NCBI GenBank assembly: GCA_028023455.1 | Contig: JAQFVV010000111.1 | Span: forward strand, 2,421,909-2,485,908 | Source: Epiperipatus broadwayi | Taxonomy: Eukaryota > Onychophora > Udeonychophora > Euonychophora > Peripatidae | Direction of reading: 5' to 3' | DNA length: 64,000 nucleotides | The notes under the pieces: model-generated | What the model was told of the DNA's origin: nothing | The model's database searches: none | Seen by the model: only the letters and a program-made list of their open reading frames with translations | Program-made: the position numbers and the translations under genes | Part shown: in pieces, positions 43,978-56,551 of the stretch | How positions within the stretch are numbered: the first letter of the stretch is position 1 | Layout of the letters: each line of letters opens with the position of its first letter

Positions 43978-46612
43978 TTTAATGATAATCTTTTATTTAG
44001 TTACCTATAACTCCAGATTACTTTATAGCAAAGGAAAATAAAACATTGTTGGACTTCATGAAATTAGAAGAAAAGATGAAGAGACAATTGATTTAAAAAG
44101 TGAACATGTAATTAAGTACAAAGGCACAAATATTTTGAAGCATAAGTAGAGTGAGATTTATTATAAATAAAAAATGGAAAAACAACATGGAATGACAGGA
44201 TTAGATATTCAAATTTACTGAAAATATCAAATGCAGATAATTCAGATTTATGCTTCAACAAGTTATCATGGTGAAAATAGTTTTGATCAAGCCAAACAAC
44301 ATTTTAAAATTGTCATGGGAGATTTTAATACTAGAATTAATAAATGATTGAAAGATGAAAAGTACTGTAGGTACATTTGATTATGATAAGTAGAAATGAG
44401 AAAGATCATAGATTTATCAAGTTTATAGAATAAGAAAAATTATTTTATTAATTCTTTCTTTGAGAAAAATGCTAAACAAAATTGGACAGGGAAGCATCCA
44501 AATAAAAATACATCACAACTGGATTATTATATTATGACTAATAGAAAATTTGTAATTCCAGATGGATTTAACACAGGAAATGATCATTGATTAGTGAGAT
44601 GTAAGATCTGTGATGTAAGATGTGTGTTTATACAAAACTAGACAGAAATTATTAAGAAAAACAGTATTAACAGTTAATATTTCTGATCTTCAGAAATATT
44701 TCATTGAATTTAAATTAGAACTTGGAAATCATTTTAAAATATTAATAGGCTTTGAAAATGGTTTATACTTGAGTGAAATCAATAAAGAGAGATTGAAGCT
44801 CTATTAAAAACTGCAAGTAAGATAGCAGATACAAAAAAGCAGAATTTACCAGTAACATTTTTATCGAGACATAACAGTGTATGGAAAAAAATGGAAACAT
44901 GAAATTTTAAAAATAAATCGATTAAAAAGAATTGAATAAGTAGAGTTTTGAAAAATGATATGAAAAATAATTCATAATTAGATAAAATATAATTGTGAAT
45001 TGGAAAAGAAAACTAGAAAACAGAATAATAGTTTCAGAAGTGTAAAATATTATCTTGATAAGAAAGAAAAGCTGTTTCAACAATAAAAAGAAATGATAGA
45101 ACTATTACTAAAATCAGATATAACATCATAAAATGTTTTGAAGAGTTCTATGAAGAATTACACAGTAATAAAGAACAGTAAAACAAAATGTTGTTTACAA
45201 TTGCTTACATCTTCCAAATTGAATGTACTTTAAGGGAAGAGATGAGACATGAAATTAAATCTATGAAAAAGGAAAAAGCTCAGGAAATGTTGGAATTATT
45301 ATTGATATTTTAAAAAAAATCAGGTGAAATGAGAGAAAAAATTGTTGGCAAAGCTTTATGTCTAAATGATAAAGATATGCCAGATGAATGCAGTAATAAA
45401 GTTGCTATTTAAGAAAGGTGATGAAGATATTGAAAATTGTGGACATACCAATCTTTTATCAGTTTTATATGAAATCTTTGTCAAGATAATTAAAATTGTT
45501 CTATGGCAAATTCTACATTCTAAATAATCTAAAGAACAAGTTTGATTTACAAGTAGTTTTAGCATAGGATCACCTCCAAGTTTTGAGATAAATTATAGAA
45601 AGGACCAATAAATATGAGTTGCCATTATGCTTAGGATTTGTAGATTATGAAAAGACATTCAATTGTATAAGCATTTCTGCAGTGATTAAAGCATTAGATC
45701 AACAAGATAAAAGCCCAGGATATTATCATATTCTGAATAATGCTTATCAAAATGCAACATCAATGAGAAAGGTATATGACAATGTAATTCCATATCTCCA
45801 AAATTTTTACAGCAGTGCTGCAAGAAGTATTTTGTGGATTAAAATGGGAGGCTAAGGAAGTAAAAGTAAATGGAGATTATTTATTTCATGTAGATTTTGC
45901 AGAAATGGGTTGTTTTTGTAAATAATATTTTAGAGCTTGAGGTATTGCAAGAGTTATCATTTGAATGCTAAAAAGTCTAAAATAATATTTATGGATTTTC
46001 TCAGAGCAAAATAAAGATTAGTAATTATGAATTAAAAGAAGTTAACATTTTGGTCAGATTATTAATGTAGATGCAAACATAATGAATGAATTTAGTCTTA
46101 GAATTCATCTTAGCTGAAGTTCTTTCAATAGAAATAATATTAAAAGAAAGAATGCATATGAAAAGGAAGGTTTTTTAATTGATGTGTTTTATCAGTTCTT
46201 ACTTATGGATCTGAGATTTGGACACTTAACAGGTTAATAATACAGAGACTTCAGATCATACAGGAAAGTATGAAGAAATATTAGTGATAACAAGAAATCA
46301 AAATCAATAGATGAGCGTGAGAATTAATAGAATTAACAGCTATCGCTGACATCATTGAAAGAAGTGATTGACTGAAATGTAACTGTACTGGACATATTAC
46401 TAGAAGATATAATAATAGATGGACAATTGAAATTTTAAACTGGATTTCAAGAAATTGTAATAAACCTAGAAAGCAATTGCACATGAGGTGGATGGATGAA
46501 ATAAGGAAATTTGCTGGTGTGATATGAAGAAAAGATGCTATGAATTTGATAACTGGATTAAAGTTGGAGAATCTTAATCCTGAAATGGACCAATAATAGA
46601 GGAAAATGATGA
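43978..46612 (+). pseudogene. RTE retrotransposon, heavily decayed copy
   Basis: It follows the RTE at 39325-42126 from the endonuclease start (TTTAGTTACCTATAACTCCAG) to the ATGATGATGATTG tail, with many stops, small deletions and frameshifts. Recognisable pieces include LLRKTVLTVNISDLQKY (44640-44700), LCLGFVDYEKTFNCISISAV (45620-45690) and the WTGHI/RWTIEILNW end near 46400-46450. Compared with the younger copy it retains the 36-nt segment that copy lost. It is in sense orientation in intron 3. Confidence 0.85.
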
Positions 46613-47284
46613 TGATTGTGATGCATGTCCAAATGTCAAAACTTAACTGACTCATGATATTGATTTTCTCAGTTTTACATATTATATATCTGTAAAAATA
46701 ATGATGTCGATCAAACAAAGTTCAAATTTATTTAGAAATGGATTATAGCTTAAGTCAACCTTTTTGGTTGGATAAAGAGTGATCTATTAAAGACAGTTTT
46801 TTTTTTGTATATAAATAAAGTAAATTTTCAAACAATGGACCCTACTTCGTATACAGGGAGATTATTTTTTACAAATTTATATTTAGATCTTTGTAAAGAG
46901 AAAAGAAAAGATTGCATTTTCTCTCCCTTAGTGCTTCTGGTTGTTAACTGAAAGCAATATACATTTGTGACATAAAATCACACAATTATTAACTATTTAA
47001 ATTTAAACTATGGTGATATTATGCATGCATATATATAAAATAGAGGTAAGGAAGAAATACACTTTACAAATCATATTAATATCATCTTATGATGATGATA
47101 ATTGCAATATCTGGACTCTTACAGTAATAGAATGGCTGATTGATATTTATGGTCCATAGATCACTCTTAGTTGTATTTCTTCTGGCCCTCAAACTTCTTA
47201 TGAATTCCCAGGCAACTACTTAATTTAATTATTTTTGGGATGAATGGATGGCAGTCTCTTTTGTCATATCTTATAAGTAATTAT

Positions 47285-48880
47285 TCTTATATCTTCTCTT
47301 TGAACTTTCTTTGCATTTTTCTTCATATATATTAAACTCTTCTATGTCTCCTCATATATATCTTAATGCAACTTTTATATATAATTACTCCTTTATTTTC
47401 GTTACAGTTTCGACTGTTCTGCAGTCTTCATTAGAGTTACAACATATAAACATATAATTAAAAACAATTAAAAACAAAGCAAAACTCTCCATGTAGTAGT
47501 AGTGATCATGTGATGTTTAGTGGTATAAACATATAATCACATAACCATTATTCTTATATACATATTTATATACATATTATACATTATTATTCATAATCAT
47601 ATTTAATTTTATATTATTACATTTTAAAATTCATATCCTATTATTTTATTATCATTTTTATTCCATTCTATTTTATTTTACCCCTATTTTTATTCATTAA
47701 TATATCATAATATTTCTATATTTCTTTTTTATTATTATTCCTTTTATCCTAATTTTCCTTTCTATTATTTCTGTATAATTTTCTATATCTTTATTCATTC
47801 AAAAATTTTATATAGTTTATTCTTATTATTAATAATTTTTATTTTCTTCTTATCTTTCTTTTTATTTTTATTAACCTACCTCTTTTTAACTTTCACCTTC
47901 CTTTTTTACAATCATAACTGATTATTTTTTAAATTTTTATAGCTTTTTTTAAATATATTTTATAAATACAGTTTTATTTCCTCTTGATATGTAAACAAAC
48001 ACATACTTATAAATAAAGTTTTAATGGAGAAGATATAAGGTAATTAATATTAATTAACTTATATCTTCTCCATTAAAATATATTTTATGTAACTCTCTCT
48101 ATTATCAATTTCTTTAACTTTTTATCCCATTTTTTAATTTTTGTAAATTTTATATTTTAAAATCCTTTTTATATATATTTATTTTAAATGTCTATTTAGA
48201 TTTTATCTTCTTAATAAATATATGTAAAAAGGATTTTAAAATATAAAATTTACAAAAATTAAAATGGGATAAGAAGTTAAAGAAATTGATAATAGAGGGA
48301 GTTACATAAAATAAATTATTAAAAAATAGCTATAGAAATTTAAAAAATAATCATTTACAATTGTAAAAAAGGAAGGTGAAAGTTAAAAAAAGATAGGTTA
48401 AGTAGTATAAAATACTAATAATAATAGTAAGAAAGATAAGAATAAAAATAAAATAAAAATTATTAATAATAAGAATAAACTATATGAAAGGATGAATAAA
48501 GATATAGAAAATTATAAAGAAATAATAGAAAGAAAAATTAGGACAAAAGGAATAATAATAAAAAAGAAAAATAGAAATGTTATAATGATATATTAATGAA
48601 TAAAATAGAGGTAAAATAAAATAGAATGGGATAAAAATGATAATAAAATAATAGGTATGAATTAAAAGATGTAATAGGATATAATTAAAATTAAATATGA
48701 TTATGAATAATAATGTATAATATGTATATAAAAATAATGATTATATGATTATATGTTTAATTGTTATACCTCTGATGAAGTCGAAACGGTAAAGAAAATA
48801 AAGGAATAATTAAATATAAAAATTGCTTTAAGGTGTATATTAGAAGAGCATAGAAGAGTTTAATATATGAATACTTTATA
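47285..48880. mobile_element. 1.6-kb foldback element bounded by F2 sequences
   Basis: The outer ends are F2: on - near 47405-47440 (GACTGCAGAACAGTC then GAAAC) and on + near 48776-48800 (CTGATGA, AGTC, GAAACGG). Inside, AT-rich arms pair over several hundred bases: for example 47700-47930 with 48330-48600, and 48076-48180 with 48215-48310, closing near 48195. A separate palindrome, ATGGAGAAGATATAAG and its complement (48022-48076), lies only in the left arm as an insertion. No ORF. An F1 scrap (47478-47525) sits just inside the left end. Confidence 0.65.
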
Positions 48881-50579
48881 AGTAACTGGAATAAATATCT
48901 ACACCATAGAAACAAGTTTTCAGTTTGATAAATTGATTAGGGGCAGCAAATTAGGAAATAAATAATAGTGAGATTTTATAATAATTTAGCATAAAGTTTG
49001 AAAAAATGCAACTGGTAGATTTTCATTAATTAAAACTGGATTTAAATACATGCTTGAATATTTATTTTAAGGCATGTATTTTGGTAATATCTCATTGAAT
49101 GTCAAAAAATGATGTGATTGGAGTATAATAATAATAGATGCATCACTAAATACCTTGTAATGTCACACTTAATTGATTTCATACAATTTATTAAATCTGA
49201 CAAAATTACCAAAAAAAAAAAAATACACATTTTTTGAGTTTGAAAATAAATAAAAATTATTAATTTGTTAAAATTTAAGCCTTTAAAAATTGAATGAAAA
49301 TTCTTACTAATCGTTTGAATTAGTGTTTGTACATATATATATATAGTTATTTTATGTGATACATCTATATCTTTAAACTGTCTGTGTTAAATTTTCAAAG
49401 ATTTTGTTTCTCTTTCTTGAGTAATGATGTCCAAAATATCTCTGTAAAAATATTTGTAATTCTGGTATATCTTTTTTTTTTGGGCTTGTTGTACCAGAAC
49501 TTCATTACTTAATTCTCAATTTTACTGTTTAGGAAGGCAGTTTAGTATCTTGGGCTTATATTTCATATTAACAGATGAGGCACTCAGTTAGGCCGCAGTC
49601 TATTAAATTCAAAGTCAACTTTATAGATTTTAGTATAGCATCAATTTCATCCCCAAGAAAGTATGAAGTTTGAAGTCACTGGTTAGCACTCTTCCAGAAA
49701 TCCCTAGCCAATCATTCTGTAGGCTGAAACAGCTTTAGTGAGAGATTCCATAGCTTTGGTTAAGGAATACATTTAAAAATTTATTTTTCTAAAGTTATTA
49801 TCTTTTTGTTGATCTGATTGGTGTCTAATGTTAGAATAGATCTATAATCTTATGGTTGCTATTATTGCATGCTTTCTGATTTCAACTGAATTTTGATTCA
49901 TATTTCAGCATTTTATAGTCAAATCATATCTCACATTCTAGCTTCCCCCTTTGACTAAGATTTATTGGTAAATATCTTATTATTGATACATATTTTAATC
50001 CTATTTACCAATTGAATTAATTACATCATGCCATTATAAAATAGCATTCTGATTTGTTTATAAAAGATTTGTTTTATTTACACTTAATAATACTTTTTTT
50101 TTTTTTTTACAAAAAAATATTCATTTTAAACGTTTATGCATGCAACATAATTATTCAATGTGTCTTTTGGGGTTTTCAGTGTTACTAATGTACTCCTTAA
50201 CCTGTATGTTTGTATATGCGCAAATTATGAACCCAAACTTTAATATAATAAATTTCTTGCAATTCACTCATAATGCACCTTTCCCTCTGCAATCTGACTA
50301 CGTTGTTCATATTAGTATCTTTATTGAGCAGGAACAGTAACTCCTGGATTTTTGTATGAAAATCATGACATCATAATTGATTATTTTAGTTATAATTAGT
50401 TTTTGGACAATTTAAAAATGCAAAACTAATATGACAAGTTGAATGTTGGTATATTGATGTGTGAATCAAGGAGAATTGGAATCATAATGCAAATCAATTA
50501 CTCATGCATTGACAAAATTATGTGAATAAGGTGATTGGATTGATAGATTTTGCATTATAACAGGGACTACTAATAATCA

Positions 50580-50712
50580 CTAAACACCACATGATCACTA
50601 TCTCTTATACTAGCACATAATTATTATTAAACAAGGCAAAACTCCATACAGTAGTGCCACCCTGTGCCAACCAGAATAATCAATGGATGCCAGAAGGCTG
50701 TGCATCCATTGT
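50580..50712 (+). repeat. F1 fragment
   Basis: The left F1 terminus and first arm (CACTAAACACCACATGATCA, CAAAACTCCATACAGTAGTG, ATGGATGCCAGAAGG) join the end of the opposite arm (GTGCATCCATTG), so the centre including the hammerhead-like core is deleted. Confidence 0.55.
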
Positions 50713-51139
50713 TTAATTGCAACAGCTCAAACAGAGGCAAGAATGTGTTGAAAAGGCTATAATTGATAAAATATATAAGAATACACAAACTACACTATTT
50801 TCTTCTGCTAGAAATTAGATTTCTAAAACTAAAAATGCTAAGGAAGAATTACAATTGAATAGTATATGGCATGGAAAGAATAAATGAATCTACAAATGCA
50901 ATATTATTTTTACAGTTTAAACATTTTTTATTTATTATTGATTATAGTAACCATTAGATGGAGTTTGTAGAAATTCTCATTGTTGAAAGAAAATCTCAGT
51001 TTTAATAACAAAAACAAGATTTAGAGTATATTGTAGATTAAATTTTTCATGTGTAAGTCCAATGAATTTGAAAAAGAACAATATGAACTTGTATCTTTTT
51101 TGGGTAATAATATGAATACTGAACCTACCGTTTGATGTC

Positions 51140-52700
51140 GCTCTTTTTCGCCCAATGCACATCAATATACCGATTCACGGGCCGTCAATTTCTTTACAGA
51201 ATACTACTACCGTACAAGAAATGTTTTTTGTCACTTTCTATACATAAAACCCGTATGTTTTTTTTTTTTGCGTTTTTAATAAACCAACACTTTGTTTTTA
51301 TATGGTGTGGGAGGGGGGTGGTTTACTTTTAAATTATCAACTTTTTTTTTGATTTTGTGCTTTTTTTTTAAATTTTGAATTATTGGTTTATTTACATAAT
51401 ACTATGGTAAAAAAAATTTTTTTTTATTTCTTTCTATACATAAAACTCCTACGTTTTTTTTTTTTTCCTTTTTAATAAACAAACACCACTTTGTTTTTAG
51501 ATGGTAGAGGGGGGGGGGTTGGTTTGCTTTTAAATTATCGCCTTTTTTTGGATTTTGAGCTTATTTTTTAAAGCTTTAAACAATTCAGTTTTAATTAATA
51601 AACCAACAGTTGGTTTTTAGAGGGTGGAGGGGGCTTGGTTTGAATTTTAATTCTTGTCTTTTAGTATCTTTTGCCGATGTACTGGAAACTTCACATATTA
51701 ATTTTAAATGTGTTTGAATATAGAATACATATAAAGAGATAGATTAACAAAATTTACGAATTATTGGAGGGGGGTTGGTTTGCTTTTAAATTATCGACTT
51801 TTTATTGATTTTGAGCTTTTTTTTTGTTAGAAAGCCTTATTAATCAATTCATTTTTAATAAACCAACAGTTGGTTTTTAGAGGGTGGAGGGGGGTTGGTT
51901 TGATTTTTAATTATAATCTTTTATTTTTTTTTTATGTGGTGTTTTTTTTTTTAAAAAAATATTTATGCTACCGAAACCTTTATTTTTTGCTTTTTTCAAA
52001 AAGCCTTAATTAAACAGTTCATTTAAAAAAAAAACAACTTTTTTTTAGGGGGGGAGGCGGGGAGTTATGGTTTGTTTGACTCCAATAGGAGATGAGCCAC
52101 TAAGCTGTAAGTAACGGTATTTTGGAGCTGTCCAACTAACTTCCCTTACGCAGAACCCAGGTATGCTTGCAGGAGTGGCAACAGAATTCCCCAGATCCTA
52201 TAGTTGACTAAAATCATGCTCCTCCTGCAAATGCATAGCTTTGCATCTGGCAGGATGTTTGTTCTCTTTCTGGAAAAACACAACTTCTGTGGCCGGCATT
52301 TCACTCCCCTTCAACCAATTTTGAACACTTGCCGTGCCGACATTTTACTGTTCTCACACGGATTCACGCGTAAACGTGCATTTGCACGTGAACTCTGCAG
52401 AACTCTGCTGACAACGTTTTGTGCAGTTCAAAATCATTGGGAAGTGTGCGTGACGGCCTGACAATTCTTAATATGTAATACTAAATCCACTACACTTTTT
52501 CAAAATTTTTCCACAATGAATTTTTTGATAGTTTCACGTCCTTCAAATATGGCCGCCATCAAATCAGACGACAGCGAGAGTTGAATTGCGCTTACCTTGA
52601 GGAATACTGTCGCAAGTGAATCGGCATAGTATTTCGTTAAGTAATTGTAGTGTTAGCCATAAGTTAGGCTGCTAAAATGGTATATTGATGCATGTTGTGT
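51140..52700. mobile_element. Possible DNA element enclosing the G-rich array
   Basis: Imperfect inverted matches flank the array and the CpG-richer block: CATCAATATACCGATTCAC near 51160-51178 against GTGAATCGGCATAGTAT (52617) and GGTATATTGATG (52679). A GC-richer block with several CpG (52100-52640) adjoins the right side. No transposase is recognised; the 85-codon ORF at 52204-52461 has no family features I know. Boundaries are uncertain. Confidence 0.25.
51290..52065 (+). repeat. G-rich tandem array
   Basis: About six degenerate units each contain AATAAACCAACA-TTGGTTTTTAG, a purine block with a run of 5-10 G (for example at 51309, 51507, 51622, 51763, 51884 and 52046), then GGTTTG and TTTTAAATTATC. 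Spacing varies from about 115 to 200. The G-runs all lie on + and could form G-quadruplex-prone tracts in transcripts of RBM8A intron 3. Confidence 0.65.
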
Positions 52701-54793
52701 AAAAAACAATGCCTTTAGCGGTAGGATTCAGTATTGTTTAAAGAGGTGCTTTATAAAGAAAAAAAAAGAATAAAAATTCACTTAAGATTTAAATTTAACT
52801 GATAAAAAAGAAGTTAGAAAAATAATTATTCTGTGAAAAATATTGATAAAAAAAAATGAAAGTGAATATTAGAAGTCTCAGCAGTAACCATAAAGAAAAT
52901 AAGAGAAGTTGAAATTAAAAAAAAGGCTTCTGGAACCACAAGTATAGTAAGCAAGAGTTGTTAAAAGTCTTAATTACAAGTTTTTATGTTTGTAAATAAA
53001 TCAAACCTAAATTAAAAACTATTTGTAGCTTGATGAATAAAATGAAGTATGCCATTGAACAAGTTATAATCTCTATAGCAAAGATTTAAAGAGGAAAGAC
53101 TACATAGAAATCAATTTTTTACTAACTTGATATCAGGTACAAAAGAAACATTTAATGTTGGAAGCCAATGTTAGTTTAACATTGAATTTTTTTTTGTTAA
53201 ATAAAATGATCATAATTGTAGACTGCATTACGTAAATTGAAAAACTATTGATCAACCTAACAATAACTGTTCAATAGAATATATTAATTTATATTTCAAT
53301 AAAAGAAAATAAATGTCAATAATAATGTAAAGGCCATCTGCAATATTTTGTATATTTTATGTAATAAAGTAATGATGTAGTTAAAGATATCAAGTTATCA
53401 ATATGAGTGTGGAGATTTAGGCTTTTGAGACCCCTAACTTACCTGGAGAATGAAGGTCACTTGCAAAATACATGCATAGTAATATTGGGTAATTTGGATT
53501 CAGTACTGGCAATATTTATAGAATTGATGTAAAGAATGAATTAATAAAATTCAGAAAACTTAGAAAATGATTTATCTGTGTCTTTCATTGAAAAAAAAAA
53601 TTGTCAGATAAACAAGATGGATTTACCAAAAACGGATTTTGTTATTAAATAAAGATGAGTAATTAAAAAGACTTAGAAATTGTTAGAAGAAAAATATGAA
53701 ATAAAAGTATTTGATTGTTTGTTTATGTTAAATATTATGGCATATTTTCAAGATTGAGAAGTGTGTAAGTGTTTGTCTTTTTGGATCATTCACTAATGAT
53801 AAAAATTGCGGATAGCAAAGCATAATACTACTATTCTACTAGTCTTCATTTAAAATCTGCATTGACCGAAGTAATTTTCTCTAATCTCACTTATTAGTAT
53901 AAAGATGAATAATTAATGGATTCCGAATTATCACTAAGCTAAAAAGATTATACCGAATACACTCCAAAGAAATGCAATGTTGATTGTTTTATTAGGAAAA
54001 TGTGGCTGAACTACAGTTAGTCAAGGCACGATACAAATGCCTTTTTAGTTTTTTGTTTGTTTTTGAGGAGAAATAGCGCCATCCAGTGGCCTGTACCATC
54101 AATGATACTAGTATCAAATGACAATTTATAAAACTATATCTAAATCATAATCATATCTCCTTGTACAGCTTTTTAGAAGTCTAAGCATCTTTCTGGAGAT
54201 GCATCTGAACATTGTTTGCTAAATTTGTTCAGGCTGGTCTGCTCAGAATTAATGTTCTACTTTAGCACAATTCCGTGTATTAAAATCTATAAACTCTTAA
54301 TAAAGTAAAAAAAAAAATATACCTTCAATGTATTGATGGTAGTGGATACTATAACATCAAGTTATGAGCAGTAATTATTAAAATAAAATATCAAAATATA
54401 CCAATTATATTACTAAATAATGCATCACCCGAATTCTGAATTTTTTTCAATAAAAGAATTATATTAGTTCATGTCTTAGAAATTATAATTTATTGTTGTC
54501 TTAATTTACTACACTGCCATATCTAAAATTAGAATTTTATCTGCAAAAGTATGTAAATTTGTTATATTGTTATTTTTCGGAATGTAAGCTTGATATTTAT
54601 TTTTTTGCCACTTTTAGTATTGAAAAATTAAAGTTTTTATACATGTATATGATATCAAAACTACCCCAAATCTAAAATTAAACCAGACCAGAATAAAAAT
54701 AATATTAAAACACAACCTAAGGTTTCACTGCTACAAGCAGACTTCTCAAGTGTAAAGAAATAATAAAAAAAAAACCACAACTTATATATACTA

Positions 54794-55498
54794 TTAAAAA
54801 CTACCCACAAATCCATTCACTTCCCATCCACCCTTAATATTAAAAGAACTCTTAAATAAGTTAATTGCTTCAGAATCATAAATTTTCAATAATAAAGACT
54901 CTTTAATTCTTCTTTTGATTTCATTTCTCTCAAAGAAGACAACCTTAGCTTCATCAAAATCAATAGTGTGATCTGTATCTTTTTCATGGACATACAAAGC
55001 AGAACTAAGATATCTATTTTTAACTCTACTTTTATGAACCTTTACTCTTTCATTTAAACTCAAACTACTCTGACCTATGTAAACCTTCTTACAAAATAAA
55101 CAGAATCGGATAGAGCACACGTGTAGGAATAGTCTTTCTATCAAAAACTTCCTTTGTATTATTCAATAAATTATTCAATGTAACACCCCTTTTCCAAGCA
55201 ATTTTCTTATTTCCAAACAATTTACTATTTCTACACACAATTTATAAGAAGACAATTTAAATGGCAAAGAAATAAAATCATATTTTTCTTTAACCTTTAC
55301 ATCCTTACAAATATTACTATTAAATAAAATACTTTTAACAAATTTATCAGAGTATCCAACACTTAAATAATCTTTATAAAATTGATATTTCTGAAACAAA
55401 GCTACCCCCCTAGAATTATTTAATTTAATATTCCTATGACAATAATTCCTTAAAGCAGCTACTTTATGAGATACAGACTGATAGCTATCAGGTTTAAT
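54794..55498 (-). pseudogene. Penelope-like RT tail and GIY-YIG endonuclease, left arm
   Basis: Read on - from the palindrome centre: SHKVAALRNYCHR, a linker (LSVGYSDKFVKSILFNSNIC), then the GIY-YIG nuclease with CLFCKKVYIGQSSLSLNERV, HKSRVKNRYLSSALYVHEKD and IKESLLLKIYDSEAINLF. Penelope-like proteins join a telomerase-related RT to this nuclease; the RT core is missing. Compared with the right arm, a base is missing near 55242, and the segment that should carry the GIY half (GVVYFIPC) is replaced by unrelated bases giving HVCSIRFC, so this arm lacks the first catalytic strand. Confidence 0.82.
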
Positions 55499-55502
55499 TA
55501 TA

Positions 55503-56208
55503 ATTAAACCTGATAGCTATCAGTCTGTATCTCATAAAGTAGCTGCTTTAAGGAATTATTGTCATAGGAATATTAAATTAAATAATTCTAGGGGGGTAGC
55601 TTTGTTTCAGAAATATCAATTTTATAAAGATTATTTAAGTGTTGGATACTCTGATAAATTTGTTAAAAGTATTTTATTTAATAGTAATATTTGTAAGGAT
55701 GTAAAGGTTAAAGAAAAATATGATTTTATTTCTTTGCCATTTAAATTGTCTTCTTATAAAATTGTGTGTAGAAATAGTAAATTGTTTGGAAATAAGAAAA
55801 TTGCTTGGAAAAGGGGTGTTACATTGAATAATTTATTGAATAATACAAAGGAAGTTTTTGATAGAAAGACTATTCCTGGTGTGGTATATTTTATTCCTTG
55901 TTTATTTTGTAAGAAGGTTTACATAGGTCAGAGTAGTTTGAGTTTAAATGAAAGAGTAAAGGTTCATAAAAAGTAGAGTTAAAAATAGATATCTTAGTTC
56001 TGCTTTGTATGTCCATGAAAAAGATACAGGCCACACTATTGATTTTGATGAAGCTAAGGTTGTCTTCTTTGAGAGAAATGAAATCAAAAGAAGAATTAAA
56101 GAGTCTTTATTATTGAAAATTTATGATTCTGAAGCAATTAACTTATTTAAGAGTTCTTTTAATATTAAGGGTGGATGGGAAGTGAATGGATTTGTGGGTA
56201 GTTTTTAA
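55503..56208 (+). pseudogene. Penelope-like RT tail and GIY-YIG endonuclease, right arm
   Basis: Open from 55503, the frame reads IKPDSYQSVSHKVAALRNYC, a connector, KKIAWKRGVTLNNLLNNTKE and PGVVYFIPCLFCKKVYIGQS. The GIY half (VVY), the YIG half (YIG), the Cys pair P-C-x-x-C and the helix Arg in LNERVKVHK are all present, as in Penelope-like GIY-YIG domains. An extra A in the AAAAA run near 55968 ends the frame; the remainder (56005-56208, YVHEKDTGHTIDFDEAKVVF to GFVGSF stop) continues in the next frame. The reverse transcriptase is absent, so this is a 5'-truncated copy. Confidence 0.85.
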
Positions 56209-56551
56209 TAGTATATATAAGTTGTGTTTTTTTTTTTTATTATTTCTTTACACTTGAGAAGTCTGCTTGTAGCAGTGAAACCTTAGGTTGTGTTTTAATA
56301 TTATTTTTATTCTGGTCTGGTTTAATTTTAGATTTGGGGTAGTTTTGATTTTATATTGACTAGTTTAGCTTTATGCTTGTAATGTTTACATGTATATGAT
56401 ATATACATTTATTTATTACAGTATAGTTTCTGAAGTTTACGCTTGATTCACTTGAGCAAAACTAACACATATTCAGAATTTGATTTATGCATTATTACTA
56501 ATTTGTTTTTTATTGTTGCAGTAATGAAATTTAGTATAATTTTTTTTTTAG

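Larger units (their letters stand above)
54653..56348. repeat. Perfect-centre palindrome of two Penelope-like 3' ends
   Basis: Two arms of about 848 bp (54653-55500 and 55501-56348) meet with no spacer at GGTTTAATTA|TAATTAAACC. Each holds the C-terminal part of a Penelope-like element protein reading outward, then its 3' UTR. Arm differences are few: a one-base A-run change (near 55968, right), a missing A (near 55242, left), AT versus GC in the KDTDHT/KDTGHT codons, and one replaced patch of about 24 bases (55112-55135, left). Confidence 0.9.
42748..56551 (+). other. RBM8A: RBM8A intron 3 (13.8 kb)
   Basis: The intron starts GTAAGC and ends in a T9 tract followed by AG. It holds F1 fragments (43574-43700, 47478-47525, 50580-50712), an old RTE copy (43978-46612), the foldback 47285-48880, the G-rich array 51290-52065, a CpG-richer block (52100-52640) and the Penelope-like palindrome 54653-56348. 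In 42750-43570, 46620-47280, 48885-50570, 50720-51120 and 52700-54650 I see nothing identifiable. Confidence 0.85.

Noticed and set aside
46281-46718. A 145-codon minus-strand ORF
   Set aside because: It is the antisense shadow of the decayed RTE copy 43978-46612.
52204-52461. An 85-codon ORF in the CpG-richer block as a host gene
   Set aside because: No recognisable domain, and it lies beside repeat DNA inside an intron of RBM8A. Kept only as a point of interest.
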